64,000 nt of DNA from Gemmatimonadaceae bacterium (GCA_025358925.1 JANYHT010000050.1:186001-250000), one strand, 5' to 3'; positions 25,803-35,409 are shown, counted from the stretch's first letter. Numbers and translations: made by a program. The notes: generated from the letters alone by a model not told the origin.

Positions 25803-26573
25803 CTATCTGTTCGCGGTATTATCCAAAATTGGCCGCGTTGTCGCCGTGGTCGATGTCACGGTGATGTCGCCACGCGCGCCGATCGTATAGACTTTCCCGG
25901 CAGAAAACGACACCGCCGCTCGGCTGATCGCGTTCGTTGCCACGCCCGCGAACCTTGTGCTTATATCGTAAACGCCGTTCGGTAAGGCTGTGAATGCACC
26001 GGCGGTTTTGTATGTTACTGCATTGCCAACCGCGACCTCGACCAATGTGGTCGAATTTTTCGCATACAACGTCATCGGCGCCGAGTTCGGAATCGCGTTG
26101 ACAAAACGAACGTATGCGACCGAAAAGTCGATCACTGTCGTGAACGGGTCTTCGACAAGAAACCCCTCCGCAGTTTTCGCCGTGACGTCGTAAAATCCGC
26201 TCATATAGAACGAATAGTTTTTTCCATCTGCGATGGTTCCGGTCACTTTCGACACCGCCAGATCCTTGTCGATTGTCGCCGAGATTTTTCCCGCAAACGT
26301 ATACTGACCTGGTGCGATGGCTGAGTAGAATCCGCCTGACCCTACGCTGCCGTACGCGACACCGAGCGTCGACTCGGCGCCGGACGTGGAGCTGATCGCC
26401 GTCACCTTCGTGTCGTTCGCGTAGAAGTTCACGCTGGGCGCATTCACGCCGAAGTTGAAGAACTTGATGCGCGAGGAGGCGATAGGCCCGGTGATATCCT
26501 GCACGCCGTTTTTCTCGCAACCGGCGAACATGGCAACGCAGAGCAGCGCCGCGAGTGATCTATAGCTATTCAT
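25803..26573 (-). CDS. DUF4397-type surface lipoprotein
   Basis: About 256 residues from the ATG at 26573: lipoprotein signal (MNSYRSLAALLCVAMFAGC, lipobox FAGC), then two DUF4397-like beta domains (SSRIKFFNFGVNAPSVNFYA... and VAYVRFVNAIPNSAPMTLYA...). It closes the susC-susD gene set, 8 bases after susD, and is rich in Ser/Thr/Ala as typical for exported outer-membrane lipoproteins. A role as an accessory binding lipoprotein of the SusCD transporter is inferred from position only. Confidence 0.75.
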   Translation of the reverse strand: MNSYRSLAALLCVAMFAGCEKNGVQDITGPIASSRIKFFNFGVNAPSVNFYANDTKVTAISSTSGAESTLGVAYGSVGSGGFYSAIAPGQYTFAGKISATIDKDLAVSKVTGTIADGKNYSFYMSGFYDVTAKTAEGFLVEDPFTTVIDFSVAYVRFVNAIPNSAPMTLYAKNSTTLVEVAVGNAVTYKTAGAFTALPNGVYDISTRFAGVATNAISRAAVSFSAGKVYTIGARGDITVTSTTATTRPILDNTANR

Positions 26574-26580
26574 GTCTCGG

Positions 26581-28146
26581 TTACGGTTGAGTGATCCACA
26601 ACGGCTTCGTGTGGTAATCCAAGAACAGACCGCCAATGGCGGTCAACGCCGGCACGTTCCACACATACTCCGAGTTGTAACGGGGTCGTATGCGTTGCAC
26701 GATCTTTCCGCCGTTGTCCGGATACAGGCTGGTCGGAGCGGTGAAGCCTGGAAACACCTGTACTCCGCTTACAGGATCAATGTCGGTGTAATGGTAGCGA
26801 CGCAGATCCATCCAAATTTCGTTGTGCCCCCAGCCCCACTGCGCGATGTACTTCTGCGACATGATATGCGTGAGCGACAAGCCACCGACGCCAGGCACGA
26901 TATTGGGATCGGCGAGAAACGCTGTCTTTTCACCTGACGTGATCTGCGTGGGTGACTGGTTGTTGTCGCTGTTGCGCGCGTTGACGAAATCGAGATGCGC
27001 CGAGACGCCGTTGCGGTACGCGGTCAGGGCCGTTGCTTTGTCGCCCGAACGATACGCGGCCTCGGCCTTAATGAACTGCAACTGCGCATACGTCATGAGT
27101 GGCATCTTGGCCTTGTCGTCAAACAAATAACGACCCGGGAGCTGCAACCCACCGGTGCCCGCATAGCCATACAAGTTGTTCGGCTGCTGCGCTGTGCTCA
27201 GCGCGCCAAACCCGACGACGTTGATGTCGAGGCCGCGATACTGCCCATCGGGTGACGGCGGCAACATCCGGCTCAAGCGCGGATCAACGACCCCCCCAAA
27301 CTGCGAGCCGTTGAGCAGGTTGACTACAAACTGCGTTGGACGGTACGCGTTGATGTTGCCGCGTGTGCGTCCGTAAAAGTTGATGTCGTCGTTTTGCGTA
27401 TTCGGGTAGGTCAGCAGCGCATCATCAAAGTTGCCGACAAAAGACTTGTCGACCGCTGAGATGATGTCGGCTGGCTTGTACGTTGACTTGTTGGAGTAGT
27501 GGTTCAGGTTGAGCGCCAACATGCCGTACGCCAGCTTCAGCCACTTCGTGCGATCACCGTTGTAAATCTTGTCCGTGCGTGCGAGATACGCCGCGTCCAC
27601 TGCGCCATCGGTCTTCTGTAAGAGTTCGATAGCCCTCGTGAGTAAACGTTGCGTCTCCTGATACGCGTATTCTTGCGTGTCGTAGTTGAAGCTGAACTTG
27701 GACTGATCGATAGCTTCTTTGACGATGATCTCGCCATGCATATCCGTCAGCACCTGCCAGCCCCACGCTTTCAACACGTATCCCACACCGAGCAGGTCCC
27801 ACCGTTGCTCGGCTTCCGCTTTGGTGTTCATGTCCACCAAGTTTTGCCCAAGCGTCCAGTAGACGTCGCGCCATTGCTGCGCGGCGTTGTCACTGGACGG
27901 ATCGTAGCCCATGCGATCCCATGTCGTCACGACGGTGCTCGTGAGTAACCATTCTTGATTGTATCGGCCGACGAAGCGTCCGTCGAACTGTGGCGATGTC
28001 ACCATCCAATGCAGCATCGGCGAAAGATATAAATTGGCCGAGACGACTTGGGGGGCGTTTGGATTGGTGTTGACGTCGAGGAAATCTTTGCAACTCGTCG
28101 ATAACGCGAGCACACCGCCAAGCAGGGCTCCGCGAATGATTTTCAT
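26581..28146 (-). CDS. SusD/RagB-family nutrient-binding outer-membrane lipoprotein
   Basis: About 521 residues with lipoprotein signal (MKIIRGALLGGVLALSTSC, lipobox STSC) followed by KDFLDVNTNPNAPQ, the start typical of SusD_2-like (RagB) proteins. The body is helical TPR-like (EAEQRWDLLGVGYVLKAWGWQ, AYQETQRLLTRAIELLQKTD) and ends with the usual VWNVPALTAIGGLF segment. An ATG at 28212 adds 22 residues without signal character; the start at 28146 is preferred. It follows susC by 2-68 bases. SusD is the lid that captures ligand above the SusC barrel. The ligand is unknown. Confidence 0.9.
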   Translation of the reverse strand: MKIIRGALLGGVLALSTSCKDFLDVNTNPNAPQVVSANLYLSPMLHWMVTSPQFDGRFVGRYNQEWLLTSTVVTTWDRMGYDPSSDNAAQQWRDVYWTLGQNLVDMNTKAEAEQRWDLLGVGYVLKAWGWQVLTDMHGEIIVKEAIDQSKFSFNYDTQEYAYQETQRLLTRAIELLQKTDGAVDAAYLARTDKIYNGDRTKWLKLAYGMLALNLNHYSNKSTYKPADIISAVDKSFVGNFDDALLTYPNTQNDDINFYGRTRGNINAYRPTQFVVNLLNGSQFGGVVDPRLSRMLPPSPDGQYRGLDINVVGFGALSTAQQPNNLYGYAGTGGLQLPGRYLFDDKAKMPLMTYAQLQFIKAEAAYRSGDKATALTAYRNGVSAHLDFVNARNSDNNQSPTQITSGEKTAFLADPNIVPGVGGLSLTHIMSQKYIAQWGWGHNEIWMDLRRYHYTDIDPVSGVQVFPGFTAPTSLYPDNGGKIVQRIRPRYNSEYVWNVPALTAIGGLFLDYHTKPLWITQP

Positions 28147-28214
28147 CGGTTTTTCGGTAAGCAGTGTGTGCACGGTGTGACGACGCGCTGAACGTGCGAA
28201 TAGTTGAGTCATGC

Positions 28215-31200
28215 CTAGAACCCGATCTTGAGGGCGAAACTGACGCCGCGCGGTACAGGGAAATTGCCGTAGTCGATACCGGCCGCCCCGGATCCACCAA
28301 CAGCCGCGGTATTGCCGTTCACGATCGGGTCGAGGCCGGTGTAGTTGGTGAAGAGCAACAGGTCGGTGCCCGTGATGGAGATACTGGCGTCGCGCGCGTT
28401 GAGAAATCTTCCGGGGAGGGCGTAGCGAAGACGCACGTCCTTAAGTCGCACCCAGTTGATGTTCTTCTCGATGAACAGTTCTTCGCTGATGTTCGTGTAA
28501 TACGAGGTTTGCACGGCCGGAATGACGACGATGTTGTTCGGTGTCGGGTTGGCCGTATTTTCTTTGCCGTCACGCAACACGCCCGCGATGACACGCGGCG
28601 TTTCGCGATCAAGGGTGCGTGTGCTGAGGCCACGCGCGGTTAAGAACTGCTGTGTCGCGTTGAACACGTCGCCACCCTTTCGGATGTCAACGAGGAAGTT
28701 GAGCGAGAAGCGCTTGTATCGAATCGTGTTGGTGAGGCCAATCGTAAAGTCGGGTTGACGATCATATCCCGCGTTGACGAACGTGCTGGACCGCAGCGGC
28801 AGGCCCGTGGTTGGATCGATGAGCAGCTTGCGCGAGCCAGGGATGGTGTCACGAAGGTAGAACAGACCGGTGAGCGAGCGCGTGGAGAGTCCGGGCGCGG
28901 TGCCGTTGCGCACGTTGCCGAACAGCCAGGTGTCGGAGACGTACGATTCCGGCAAGGCATTGGGTAGCGCCAGCACGCGACCATGCGAGCTTTCGAAGTT
29001 CGCAAGCACGTCCCACGAGAAATTGCGCTTCAGTACCGGCGTGCCGCGGAGCGAAACCTCGATGCCCTCGTTTCGCGTAACCGCGCCGTTCAAGTTGAAC
29101 AAAATGAATCCGGTGGCATAGCTGCCGCGAATGTCATTGACGATTTGGTTTTTCGTCTGTTTGCGATAGACCGTCACGTCTAGACCAACTCGGTCATGAA
29201 AGAAGCCCAGCTCAGTACCCAACTCTTTTGAACGCGCAAATTCAGGCTGCAAGTTCAGATTGGGTCCGGTAAAGCCGTATCCGTATCCACCGTTCGTGGT
29301 CGTCTTGTACTCAAGCGACGGGCGATACGCGTATGGGCGTGCATCCTTTCCGACTTCCGCGTAACTGGCTCGCAGCTTACCCGTCATGAATCGACCAATG
29401 GACGGAAACGCGTCGGAGAAAATGAAACTCGACGATACCGACGGATAGAAGAACGAGTTGTTCGCGACGGGAATGGTCGACGTCCAGTCGTTCCGTCCCG
29501 TGACGGTCAGGTAGAGATACTTCTGGTAGTCGAGCGTGAGCTGTCCAAACGCACTCAGCAAGCGGCGCTGCGAAATTGTAGTGCGGTTGGTTCGAAGATT
29601 GGTGTTGTTGATCGAGATAAAATTTGGATCCAAGAAATCTTGGCCCTTGAGCGCGTCGGTGGACGACTTGGCGTCAGAGACTTGGTTGCCCAGCAGGCCG
29701 CTGACGGAAATACGCTTGGTCAGCGCGTGGCTGTACACGTTCAACAATGTCACCGCGTTGATATTGCGCGTGATGTCGTTGGCTTGATCGAGGACACCGT
29801 TATAGGTGATGCCTGCCGAGCTTTCCGGATTTCGTTCGATCAGATTCTGATTGGTATAACCGTCGACGCCAATTGTCGTTTTGAGCTCGCCCCACGAAAA
29901 CGGCGTGACGATGAGGCCGACGTTGGTGATGAGTCGGCTTGTCTTTGCGTTGATTTTATTCTTTTCGACGTTGAAATACGGATTGTCGATTTCACTCGCT
30001 GCCGCGAGGAGCGTTTTCCGGCGTCGATTGCCTGCGGGCGTGAGATAATCTTTCGCGTTGTCGGTCTGTGGCCAGAGCATCAAGCCGATGAGCGGACCGT
30101 TGTCGCCCTTCGTTGCCTGATTGTTGTCGGCGTACGAATAGTTCATCGACAAGTCGGCCTTGAACCACGAATTGGCCACGACTTGCGATCGTCCCGTGAT
30201 ATTGATGCGTCCGTAATCGGAATTGGGTACGACGCCGGCTTGCTTTGTGGACGACACGCCAAGTCGAAAATTCACTCGGTTATCGGGTGATGCACCACTG
30301 AACGACAGGTTGTGACTTTGTGTTAACGCGGTTTTGAAGAAGCCATCGACATTGTCGAAGAAGGGTGTTCCGGCGGCGTACGGATTGCCGAAGTACGAGA
30401 ACGAACCGAGCGTGTTGCCGTCGACAGATGTTGGACCGTAGTTGCGTTGGAGTTCGGGACGTGTACCGGTGCGTTCGACGCGGAAGTTGTTGCTGTACTC
30501 CATGCCACCGCCCGACTGCCCGTGCTTGGTAGTAATGACAATCGCACCGTTAGCGGCGTCGATTCCATACAACGCGGAGGCTTCCGGACCCTTGAGCACC
30601 ACCAAGGATTCGATGTCTTCCGGATTGATATCGGCCGCGCGATTGGTGAAGTCGATGCCACGATTGTTAAACGCCGTCAGTGAACCCGGAGCATCCGACG
30701 CCAAGACACCCGTGTTCAGCGTTTTGTTGTCCATCGGTAAGCCGTCGATGACCATCAGCGGTTGGTTGCTGCTGCTAATGGAACTGACGCCACGAATTGT
30801 GATGGACGACGACGCACCCGGCACGCCCGAACTACTGATGACTTCGACGCCGGCCACACGTCCCTGCAGCGCGTTGACGAAGTTTTCGCGATGGGTGTCG
30901 GCGATGACCGGACCATCCACACTCTGCTGCGAGGTGCCGAGCGAGCGTTTCGTGGCTGTCTGGCCGAGCGCGGTGACGACCATGGCATCGAGTGTTGCGA
31001 CTCGACGCATTTGCACACTGATGATGTTGTCGGCGCCGACGGTGCGCTCTTCTGGCACAATGCCGATGAGCTTGTACTGCAGCACTTGGCCTTGGGCAAC
31101 GCGAATGGAATAGTTGCCCTCGCTTGTGCTCAGTGTGCCCGTCCCTGTGCCTTTAACGACGACGGATACACCGGCCAATGGGGCGCCGCCTGCGCTCGTG

Positions 31201-31292
31201 ATTTTGCCCGTCACAATTTTTTGTTGCGCGATGGCTTGCGTCGCGGAGAGGAGCGAGCCTATCAGCATCGCGAGTATTCGTTTCTTCATCAT
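28215..31292 (-). CDS. SusC/RagA-family TonB-dependent outer-membrane transporter
   Basis: About 1025 residues: signal peptide (MMKKRILAMLIGSLLSATQA), a carboxypeptidase-regulatory-like domain (GKITSAGGAPLAGVSVVVKG, then TLSTSEGNYSIRV), a TonB plug (NALQGRVAGVEVISSSG, ITIRGVSSISSSNQPLMVIDG, the SusC signature), and a 22-strand barrel ending in an aromatic residue (FALKIGF). Energy comes from TonB. The upstream frame from 31454 is rejected because the signal peptide starts at 31292 or 31289. It is the first gene of a susC-susD-lipoprotein operon. No local SusR, sigma or polysaccharide lyase gene is visible, so the substrate could be peptide or glycan. Confidence 0.93.
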   Translation of the reverse strand: MMKKRILAMLIGSLLSATQAIAQQKIVTGKITSAGGAPLAGVSVVVKGTGTGTLSTSEGNYSIRVAQGQVLQYKLIGIVPEERTVGADNIISVQMRRVATLDAMVVTALGQTATKRSLGTSQQSVDGPVIADTHRENFVNALQGRVAGVEVISSSGVPGASSSITIRGVSSISSSNQPLMVIDGLPMDNKTLNTGVLASDAPGSLTAFNNRGIDFTNRAADINPEDIESLVVLKGPEASALYGIDAANGAIVITTKHGQSGGGMEYSNNFRVERTGTRPELQRNYGPTSVDGNTLGSFSYFGNPYAAGTPFFDNVDGFFKTALTQSHNLSFSGASPDNRVNFRLGVSSTKQAGVVPNSDYGRINITGRSQVVANSWFKADLSMNYSYADNNQATKGDNGPLIGLMLWPQTDNAKDYLTPAGNRRRKTLLAAASEIDNPYFNVEKNKINAKTSRLITNVGLIVTPFSWGELKTTIGVDGYTNQNLIERNPESSAGITYNGVLDQANDITRNINAVTLLNVYSHALTKRISVSGLLGNQVSDAKSSTDALKGQDFLDPNFISINNTNLRTNRTTISQRRLLSAFGQLTLDYQKYLYLTVTGRNDWTSTIPVANNSFFYPSVSSSFIFSDAFPSIGRFMTGKLRASYAEVGKDARPYAYRPSLEYKTTTNGGYGYGFTGPNLNLQPEFARSKELGTELGFFHDRVGLDVTVYRKQTKNQIVNDIRGSYATGFILFNLNGAVTRNEGIEVSLRGTPVLKRNFSWDVLANFESSHGRVLALPNALPESYVSDTWLFGNVRNGTAPGLSTRSLTGLFYLRDTIPGSRKLLIDPTTGLPLRSSTFVNAGYDRQPDFTIGLTNTIRYKRFSLNFLVDIRKGGDVFNATQQFLTARGLSTRTLDRETPRVIAGVLRDGKENTANPTPNNIVVIPAVQTSYYTNISEELFIEKNINWVRLKDVRLRYALPGRFLNARDASISITGTDLLLFTNYTGLDPIVNGNTAAVGGSGAAGIDYGNFPVPRGVSFALKIGF

Positions 31293-31715
31293 CCAGTGTA
31301 CCGGGGAGTGGTAATCGGCGAGTCCTGGTGCGGACGTTCGCTTCGAGCGCAATGAGGCAGACAATTGGGTGGAGACGCGTGAGGGGCCGAATCGCTCGCT
31401 GCGGGAACCGATGGAGCGTTCGTGTGGTGGGAGCGTGACAGGCCGAAATCTCACTACAAAACTTTATCGTGCCGTAGGTCACGTTATGACCGAGTAACGT
31501 ACGCCCCGAATGAAAAGCTGTCAAATAATTAGTGGCATAATCGAAAGCGCCTGAAGTGGCAAAGAAGTTTTCGGGAATCGCTTTGACGAGGGAAGTGCGG
31601 TGTACGATCGCGCCGACGGCGTTGATTCGTTCGGTGACGATCCTGTCGAAATTCCGGAGACATCCCAAGGCAACCCACGAAACAGCAGAGGACACGTCAC
31701 CCAGCAGGGAGAGAC
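31293..31715. other. Intergenic region between susC-like gene and IS3 element
   Basis: A 423-base stretch without a convincing gene. It must hold the promoter and leader of the susC operon (reverse strand) and the left end of the IS3 element. I searched for an inverted copy of the sequence right of the element (32833-32880) and found no convincing terminal repeat. A GGGAGA ribosome-binding run precedes the orfA start at 31716-31719. Confidence 0.5.
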
Positions 31716-32054
31716 GTGATGACCCGAGAGCGGGCGCAGCATCGGTACAGTGCGGAATTGAAGCAGCGACTGGTTGCCGAAATCGACGCGGGGCATCTGT
31801 CGATTCGGGGGGCCGCGCGAGACGCGCCAACGACCGTCACCTTGATGCATCAGTGGCTGGAGGAGTATGGCCGCTTCAAACCGAAACGCGACATCGTCGA
31901 GGCGGTGATGAAGAGCGAGCAAGACAAGATCACCGCGCTGGAGAAAGCGCTGGCGGACGCGCATTTGAAGCTGGTCGTGTACGACGAGTTGATCACGCTG
32001 GCGAATCGCCTATACAAGACCGATTTTCAAAAAGCTTTGGTACCCCGTCGCTGA
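31716..32054 (+). CDS. IS3-family transposase OrfA (helix-turn-helix protein)
   Basis: 112 residues (GTG at 31716 or ATG at 31719) with an N-terminal helix-turn-helix (RYSAELKQRLVAEIDAG, then SIRGAARDAPTTVTLMHQWL) and a C-terminal leucine-zipper-like coiled coil (MKSEQDKITALEKALADAHL). OrfA binds the terminal repeats and regulates transposition. Its last residues ALVPRR look unrelated to the family; the same DNA read in the other frame after the A-run gives QKSFGTPS, which resembles usual OrfA ends. This points to loss of one A in the run at 32029-32033. Confidence 0.8.
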   Translation: MMTRERAQHRYSAELKQRLVAEIDAGHLSIRGAARDAPTTVTLMHQWLEEYGRFKPKRDIVEAVMKSEQDKITALEKALADAHLKLVVYDELITLANRLYKTDFQKALVPRR

Positions 32055-32832
32055 CGCCCTCAGTGGCGGCGGACGGGACGTCACCGCCGTCTGTGCCACG
32101 CTCGGTCGCACCCGCGACGCTTATTACACGCGGCAGCGGCGCGGCACGCGCGACCCCCAAACGGCGCTCGCGCTAGTGGCGGCGCAGGTCGCGGCGGCCG
32201 GTGTCACCGTCGGACGGGATCGCCTGTTTACGCTCCTGCGCACGACGGGGCAGCTGGTGCACCGGAAACCGCGCTACACGCGCACCACCTACGCGCAGCA
32301 CGGCTATGTCGTCGCGCCCAATCGCCTACGCGATCATCCGCTCACCGCGCCGCGCCAGGTCGTCGTCAGTGACATCACATATCTCCGCCTCGCAGGTGGG
32401 GCGTTTGTGTATCTGTTTCTCGTCACCCATTTATTTGCGCTGCGCATCGTCGGCTGGCATCTCAGTCGCGATCTGTCGCATCACGCCGCGCTCGTCGCGC
32501 TGGCGCAGGCCGTGTCCGTGCTCGGCGCGACGGCGGAGCTCCGGCATCACTCCGATCGCGGCAGTCAATATTGCTGTCACGCGTATCAACAGGCGCTCCG
32601 CGCACACCACATCGTCGCCAGCATGACGGACGCCGATCACTGCTATCAAAACGCCGTCGCGGAACGCGTCAACGGGATCCTGAAAGACGAATTCAATCTC
32701 GATGCGGAATTCCCGTCCTTCCTCGTCGCGCAGCAGCAGGTCGCGCACGCGATCACCATCTACAATCGCGTCCGCTTACACAGTCAGCTGCAGTACCAGA
32801 CCCCCGACACCATCTTTGCGAACGCTGCATGA
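32026..32832 (+). pseudogene. IS3-family transposase OrfB (DDE integrase), start lost or frameshift-dependent
   Basis: A continuous frame codes for about 268 residues of an IS3 OrfB. It begins FKKLWYPVADALSGGGRDVT, has the HTH_21-like region and an integrase core with all three catalytic acids: D in VVVSDITYLRL, D in LRHHSDRGSQYCC, and E in NAVAERVNGILKDEFN. No ATG occurs in this frame before a GTG at 32176, which would miss the N-terminal fifth. The frame sits +1 to OrfA, whereas IS3 elements use a -1 shift; adding one A at 32029-32033 would restore the normal order. OrfAB fusion is therefore unlikely from this copy. Confidence 0.75.
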
Positions 32833-33038
32833 TGAATGGTGTCCTTCCGGTGTAGACGTTCTTCAGGACCAGACACATTTAGTATCCGTGCGTTTCTGTG
32901 GTTTCTGTTCGTATCCGTGTCGTTTGCGGTTCTATAGGCGGACACGTCTGTAGGGATATGTGATGAAACGCAATAGCGTGACACCACCCGCCATTAAATG
33001 GTGACGAACCATCGAATACGTCGCGCTACCATGTCGTC
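32833..33038. other. Gap with a short direct repeat before comM
   Basis: No gene. The sequence GTATCCGTG occurs at 32882-32890 and again at 32911-32919, each followed by similar CTGTGGTTTCT / TTGCGGTTCT text, giving a degenerate 29-base unit twice. The promoter of comM must lie in the last 100 bases. Confidence 0.5.
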
Positions 33039-34604
33039 ATGCTTGCAGCCGCCGCCTCCGCCGCCGTCCTTGGAATTGACGCCCTCGACATTGTCGTTGA
33101 GGTGCATGTAGCCAATGGGCTACCGCAGTGGACGCTCGTTGGACTCGCGGCAACTGCAGTGAAAGAGAGCCGCGACCGCGTCGGGGCGGCGTTGGCCAAC
33201 TCGGGGTTTGTCATTCCGCCGCGACGGATCACGGTGAACCTCCAACCCGCCGACACACCGAAAACAGGAACAGCCTTTGATCTTCCAATCGCTCTCGCTC
33301 TGCTCGCCGCCAGTGGGCAGCTGCCGCTGGATGCGTTGCAGGGCGTGTGTGCGATTGGCGAACTCGGTCTCGACGGACAACTCCGGTCCGTGCGCGGTGT
33401 ACTCGCTGTCGCTCGGCACATCGCGGCGACCAGTGATGCACTGCTCATCGTCCCGCCGGACAATCTGGAGGAAGCGTTGCGCGTGCCGCTCTCGCGCGCA
33501 ACGGCACCGCGCACGTTAAGCGAACTCGTGGCCGCATTGCGTGGCGGTTTGCTGCGGGCAGAAACACGACGACGCTCCGATGCACCGCTCGTGCTCGACA
33601 CGCCAGAATTGGGCGACGTGGTGGGACAAGAGATGGCCGTGCGCGCTCTCGAAATTGCTGCAGCGGGCTCGCATAACTTGCTGCTGCATGGCCCGCCTGG
33701 CGCGGGCAAAACCATGCTCGCGCGACGATTGCCAGGTATTCTGCCACCGCTTGATGATGATGAAGCGCTCGAAGTGTTAGCCATTCATTCTGTGGCGGGG
33801 TTGCTCCCCACGTCTGGTGCACCGTTTGCTTCGCGACCACATCGTCCGTTTCGTGCGCCGCATCATTCGATCTCCACGGCGGGGTTGGTGGGTGGTGGGA
33901 GCTGGCCTCGGCCTGGCGAAGTGAGTCTCGCGCATCGCGGCGTGCTTTTTCTTGACGAACTCTCCCTCTTTCCTCGCAGTACGCTTGAAGCGCTGCGCCA
34001 ACCGCTCGAAGATGGTGTTGTCGTGATCGCTCGGGCGCTGGGTGCCATTCGGTTTCCATCGCGGTTTTCGCTCATTGCCGCGAGCAATCCGTGTCCGTGC
34101 GGATACGCCGGCAGCGATGATCGACACTGTCGTTGTACCGTGGCCGAATTGGAGCGACATCGCGCGCGTCTTTCGGGTCCGCTCGCCGATCGCATTGATT
34201 TGCATGTGCCGGTGCAACGCGTACCACCAGAACAATTAGCGTCGCACGAGTCGGCTGAGCGCTCGCTGGTCGTGCGCCATCGTGTTATCCGGGCGCGCGA
34301 CCGACAGCGCGCGCGGTACACGCACACGGATGCGTCGCAAAGGCAAGAGGTGGGAATCACCAATGCATCGGCACCGTTGCGTCTTGTTGCGCCAACGGCA
34401 CGACTCGACGGCGACGCGCGCGCACTCCTCGTTCGCGCCGCCGATCGGCTGCGCCTCTCCGCGCGGGCATATCACCGTGTGTTGCGCGTCGCGCGCACGA
34501 TAGCCGATCTCGATGATCTCGATGCGGTGACGCGCGCACACGTTGGCGAGGCGTTGCGCTATCGCCCTGTAGTGCCCGACACAGAATCCAACACCACGCA
34601 GTGA
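33039..34604 (+). CDS. comM: YifB/ComM-family Mg-chelatase-like AAA+ ATPase
   Basis: 521 residues with the ComM layout: N-terminal Lon-like domain (ASAAVLGIDALDIVVEVHV, LVGLAATAVKESRDRVGAAL, ITVNLQPADTPKTGTAFDLP), the AAA+ core with Walker A GPPGAGKTM, Walker B FLDELSLF, and the C-terminal Mg_chelatase_C region (RARDRQRARYTH, YHRVLRVARTIADLDD). ComM is a hexameric branch-migration helicase that helps integrate donor DNA in natural transformation; in other bacteria its role is less clear. An ATG at 33031 is out of frame and is not used. It heads the long plus-strand block. Confidence 0.92.
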   Translation: MLAAAASAAVLGIDALDIVVEVHVANGLPQWTLVGLAATAVKESRDRVGAALANSGFVIPPRRITVNLQPADTPKTGTAFDLPIALALLAASGQLPLDALQGVCAIGELGLDGQLRSVRGVLAVARHIAATSDALLIVPPDNLEEALRVPLSRATAPRTLSELVAALRGGLLRAETRRRSDAPLVLDTPELGDVVGQEMAVRALEIAAAGSHNLLLHGPPGAGKTMLARRLPGILPPLDDDEALEVLAIHSVAGLLPTSGAPFASRPHRPFRAPHHSISTAGLVGGGSWPRPGEVSLAHRGVLFLDELSLFPRSTLEALRQPLEDGVVVIARALGAIRFPSRFSLIAASNPCPCGYAGSDDRHCRCTVAELERHRARLSGPLADRIDLHVPVQRVPPEQLASHESAERSLVVRHRVIRARDRQRARYTHTDASQRQEVGITNASAPLRLVAPTARLDGDARALLVRAADRLRLSARAYHRVLRVARTIADLDDLDAVTRAHVGEALRYRPVVPDTESNTTQ

Positions 34605-34683
34605 GCCACGCCTCGATCAACGACAACGGTACTAGCTTGCCACAGCACACGATCTTCGCTGCTTCCTCTTGCTCCGCCTCATT

Positions 34684-35409
34684 ATGGGCTGTCTTTCCCG
34701 CATCGGATGTCTCGCGGTGCTCGCCGTTGGTGGCGTCATTGCATGGTCGATGTACGGTGATCGTGTGCCGACCGACCTCACGCGATCGGCACAGCGCGCG
34801 GGATCGGTGATCAGCGATCAGGTGAGGAAAGGTGCGCAGTCGTTGCGCACGCCCAACGGTGCCGACAATGCGCGTGCGCGACCGATCGCGTGGATGTCGC
34901 TCGACGATGCACCAACGGGTGACATGGATGCACTCCGTCAACTGAGCCGACGTAATGGCCCCGCGTTTGTAACGCTGACCGCTCCCCAGTTAGCGAGCTT
35001 GCTCATAGCCAGCCTCGAACGCGAACTGCCGCGCTCAGCAACGCATGCGCAAATCGCGATCAGCAGTGATCAACTGCTCGTGCGCGCCGTCGTCGAGTTG
35101 CGCGATTTCGCCGGCAGCAGCGCCATCGGCGCGCTGATTGGATCGGCACTAAACACGCGGGATACCGTGCAACTCGGCGGCACACTCGACGTCGTGCGGC
35201 CCGGCTTGGCACAGTTTCGTATTCGCGACGTTCGATTGAAAGGCATTGATCTGCCGACGCGTCTGATTCCAACCGTGCTGCATTCGTTCCAACGGGCAAC
35301 GTCGAAGGATGCTATCGCCGACAACGCCATTGCATTGCCGCTGCCCACGGCCATCGCCGACGTGCGCGTCATGAATGGACGCGTCACGCTGTACAGGGCG
35401 GTGCCGTAG
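34684..35409 (+). CDS. Hypothetical membrane-anchored protein
   Basis: 241 residues from the ATG at 34684, with one N-terminal hydrophobic helix (GCLSRIGCLAVLAVGGVIAW) and a soluble domain, probably periplasmic. The soluble part shows regular beta-type stretches (QLLVRAVVELRDFAG, DVRLKGIDLPTRLIP, IADVRVMNGRVTLYRAVP). It has no cysteines after the anchor and no catalytic motif. I do not recognise a family. It lies 79 bases after comM and 95 bases before the response regulator gene. Confidence 0.7.
   Translation: MGCLSRIGCLAVLAVGGVIAWSMYGDRVPTDLTRSAQRAGSVISDQVRKGAQSLRTPNGADNARARPIAWMSLDDAPTGDMDALRQLSRRNGPAFVTLTAPQLASLLIASLERELPRSATHAQIAISSDQLLVRAVVELRDFAGSSAIGALIGSALNTRDTVQLGGTLDVVRPGLAQFRIRDVRLKGIDLPTRLIPTVLHSFQRATSKDAIADNAIALPLPTAIADVRVMNGRVTLYRAVP

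Larger units (their letters stand above)
31716..32832 (+). mobile_element. IS3-family insertion sequence (ends not resolved)
   Basis: Two genes of IS3 layout, orfA (helix-turn-helix) and orfB (DDE integrase), are inserted in the gap between the susC operon and comM. The coordinates cover only the coding part; terminal inverted repeats and target duplication were not found by eye. The orfA/orfB phase looks disrupted at an A-run (32029-32033), so the copy is probably inactive unless complemented. Confidence 0.8.

Noticed and set aside
31480-31560. Terminal inverted repeat of the IS3 element
   Set aside because: Only a 7-base match (CCTGAAG) to the reverse complement of the right flank was found, too short to call.
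31556-32176. Plus-strand frame through the IS left part
   Set aside because: Its end part (SKSFGTPS) only makes sense as the shifted tail of OrfA; the first part has no recognisable domain.
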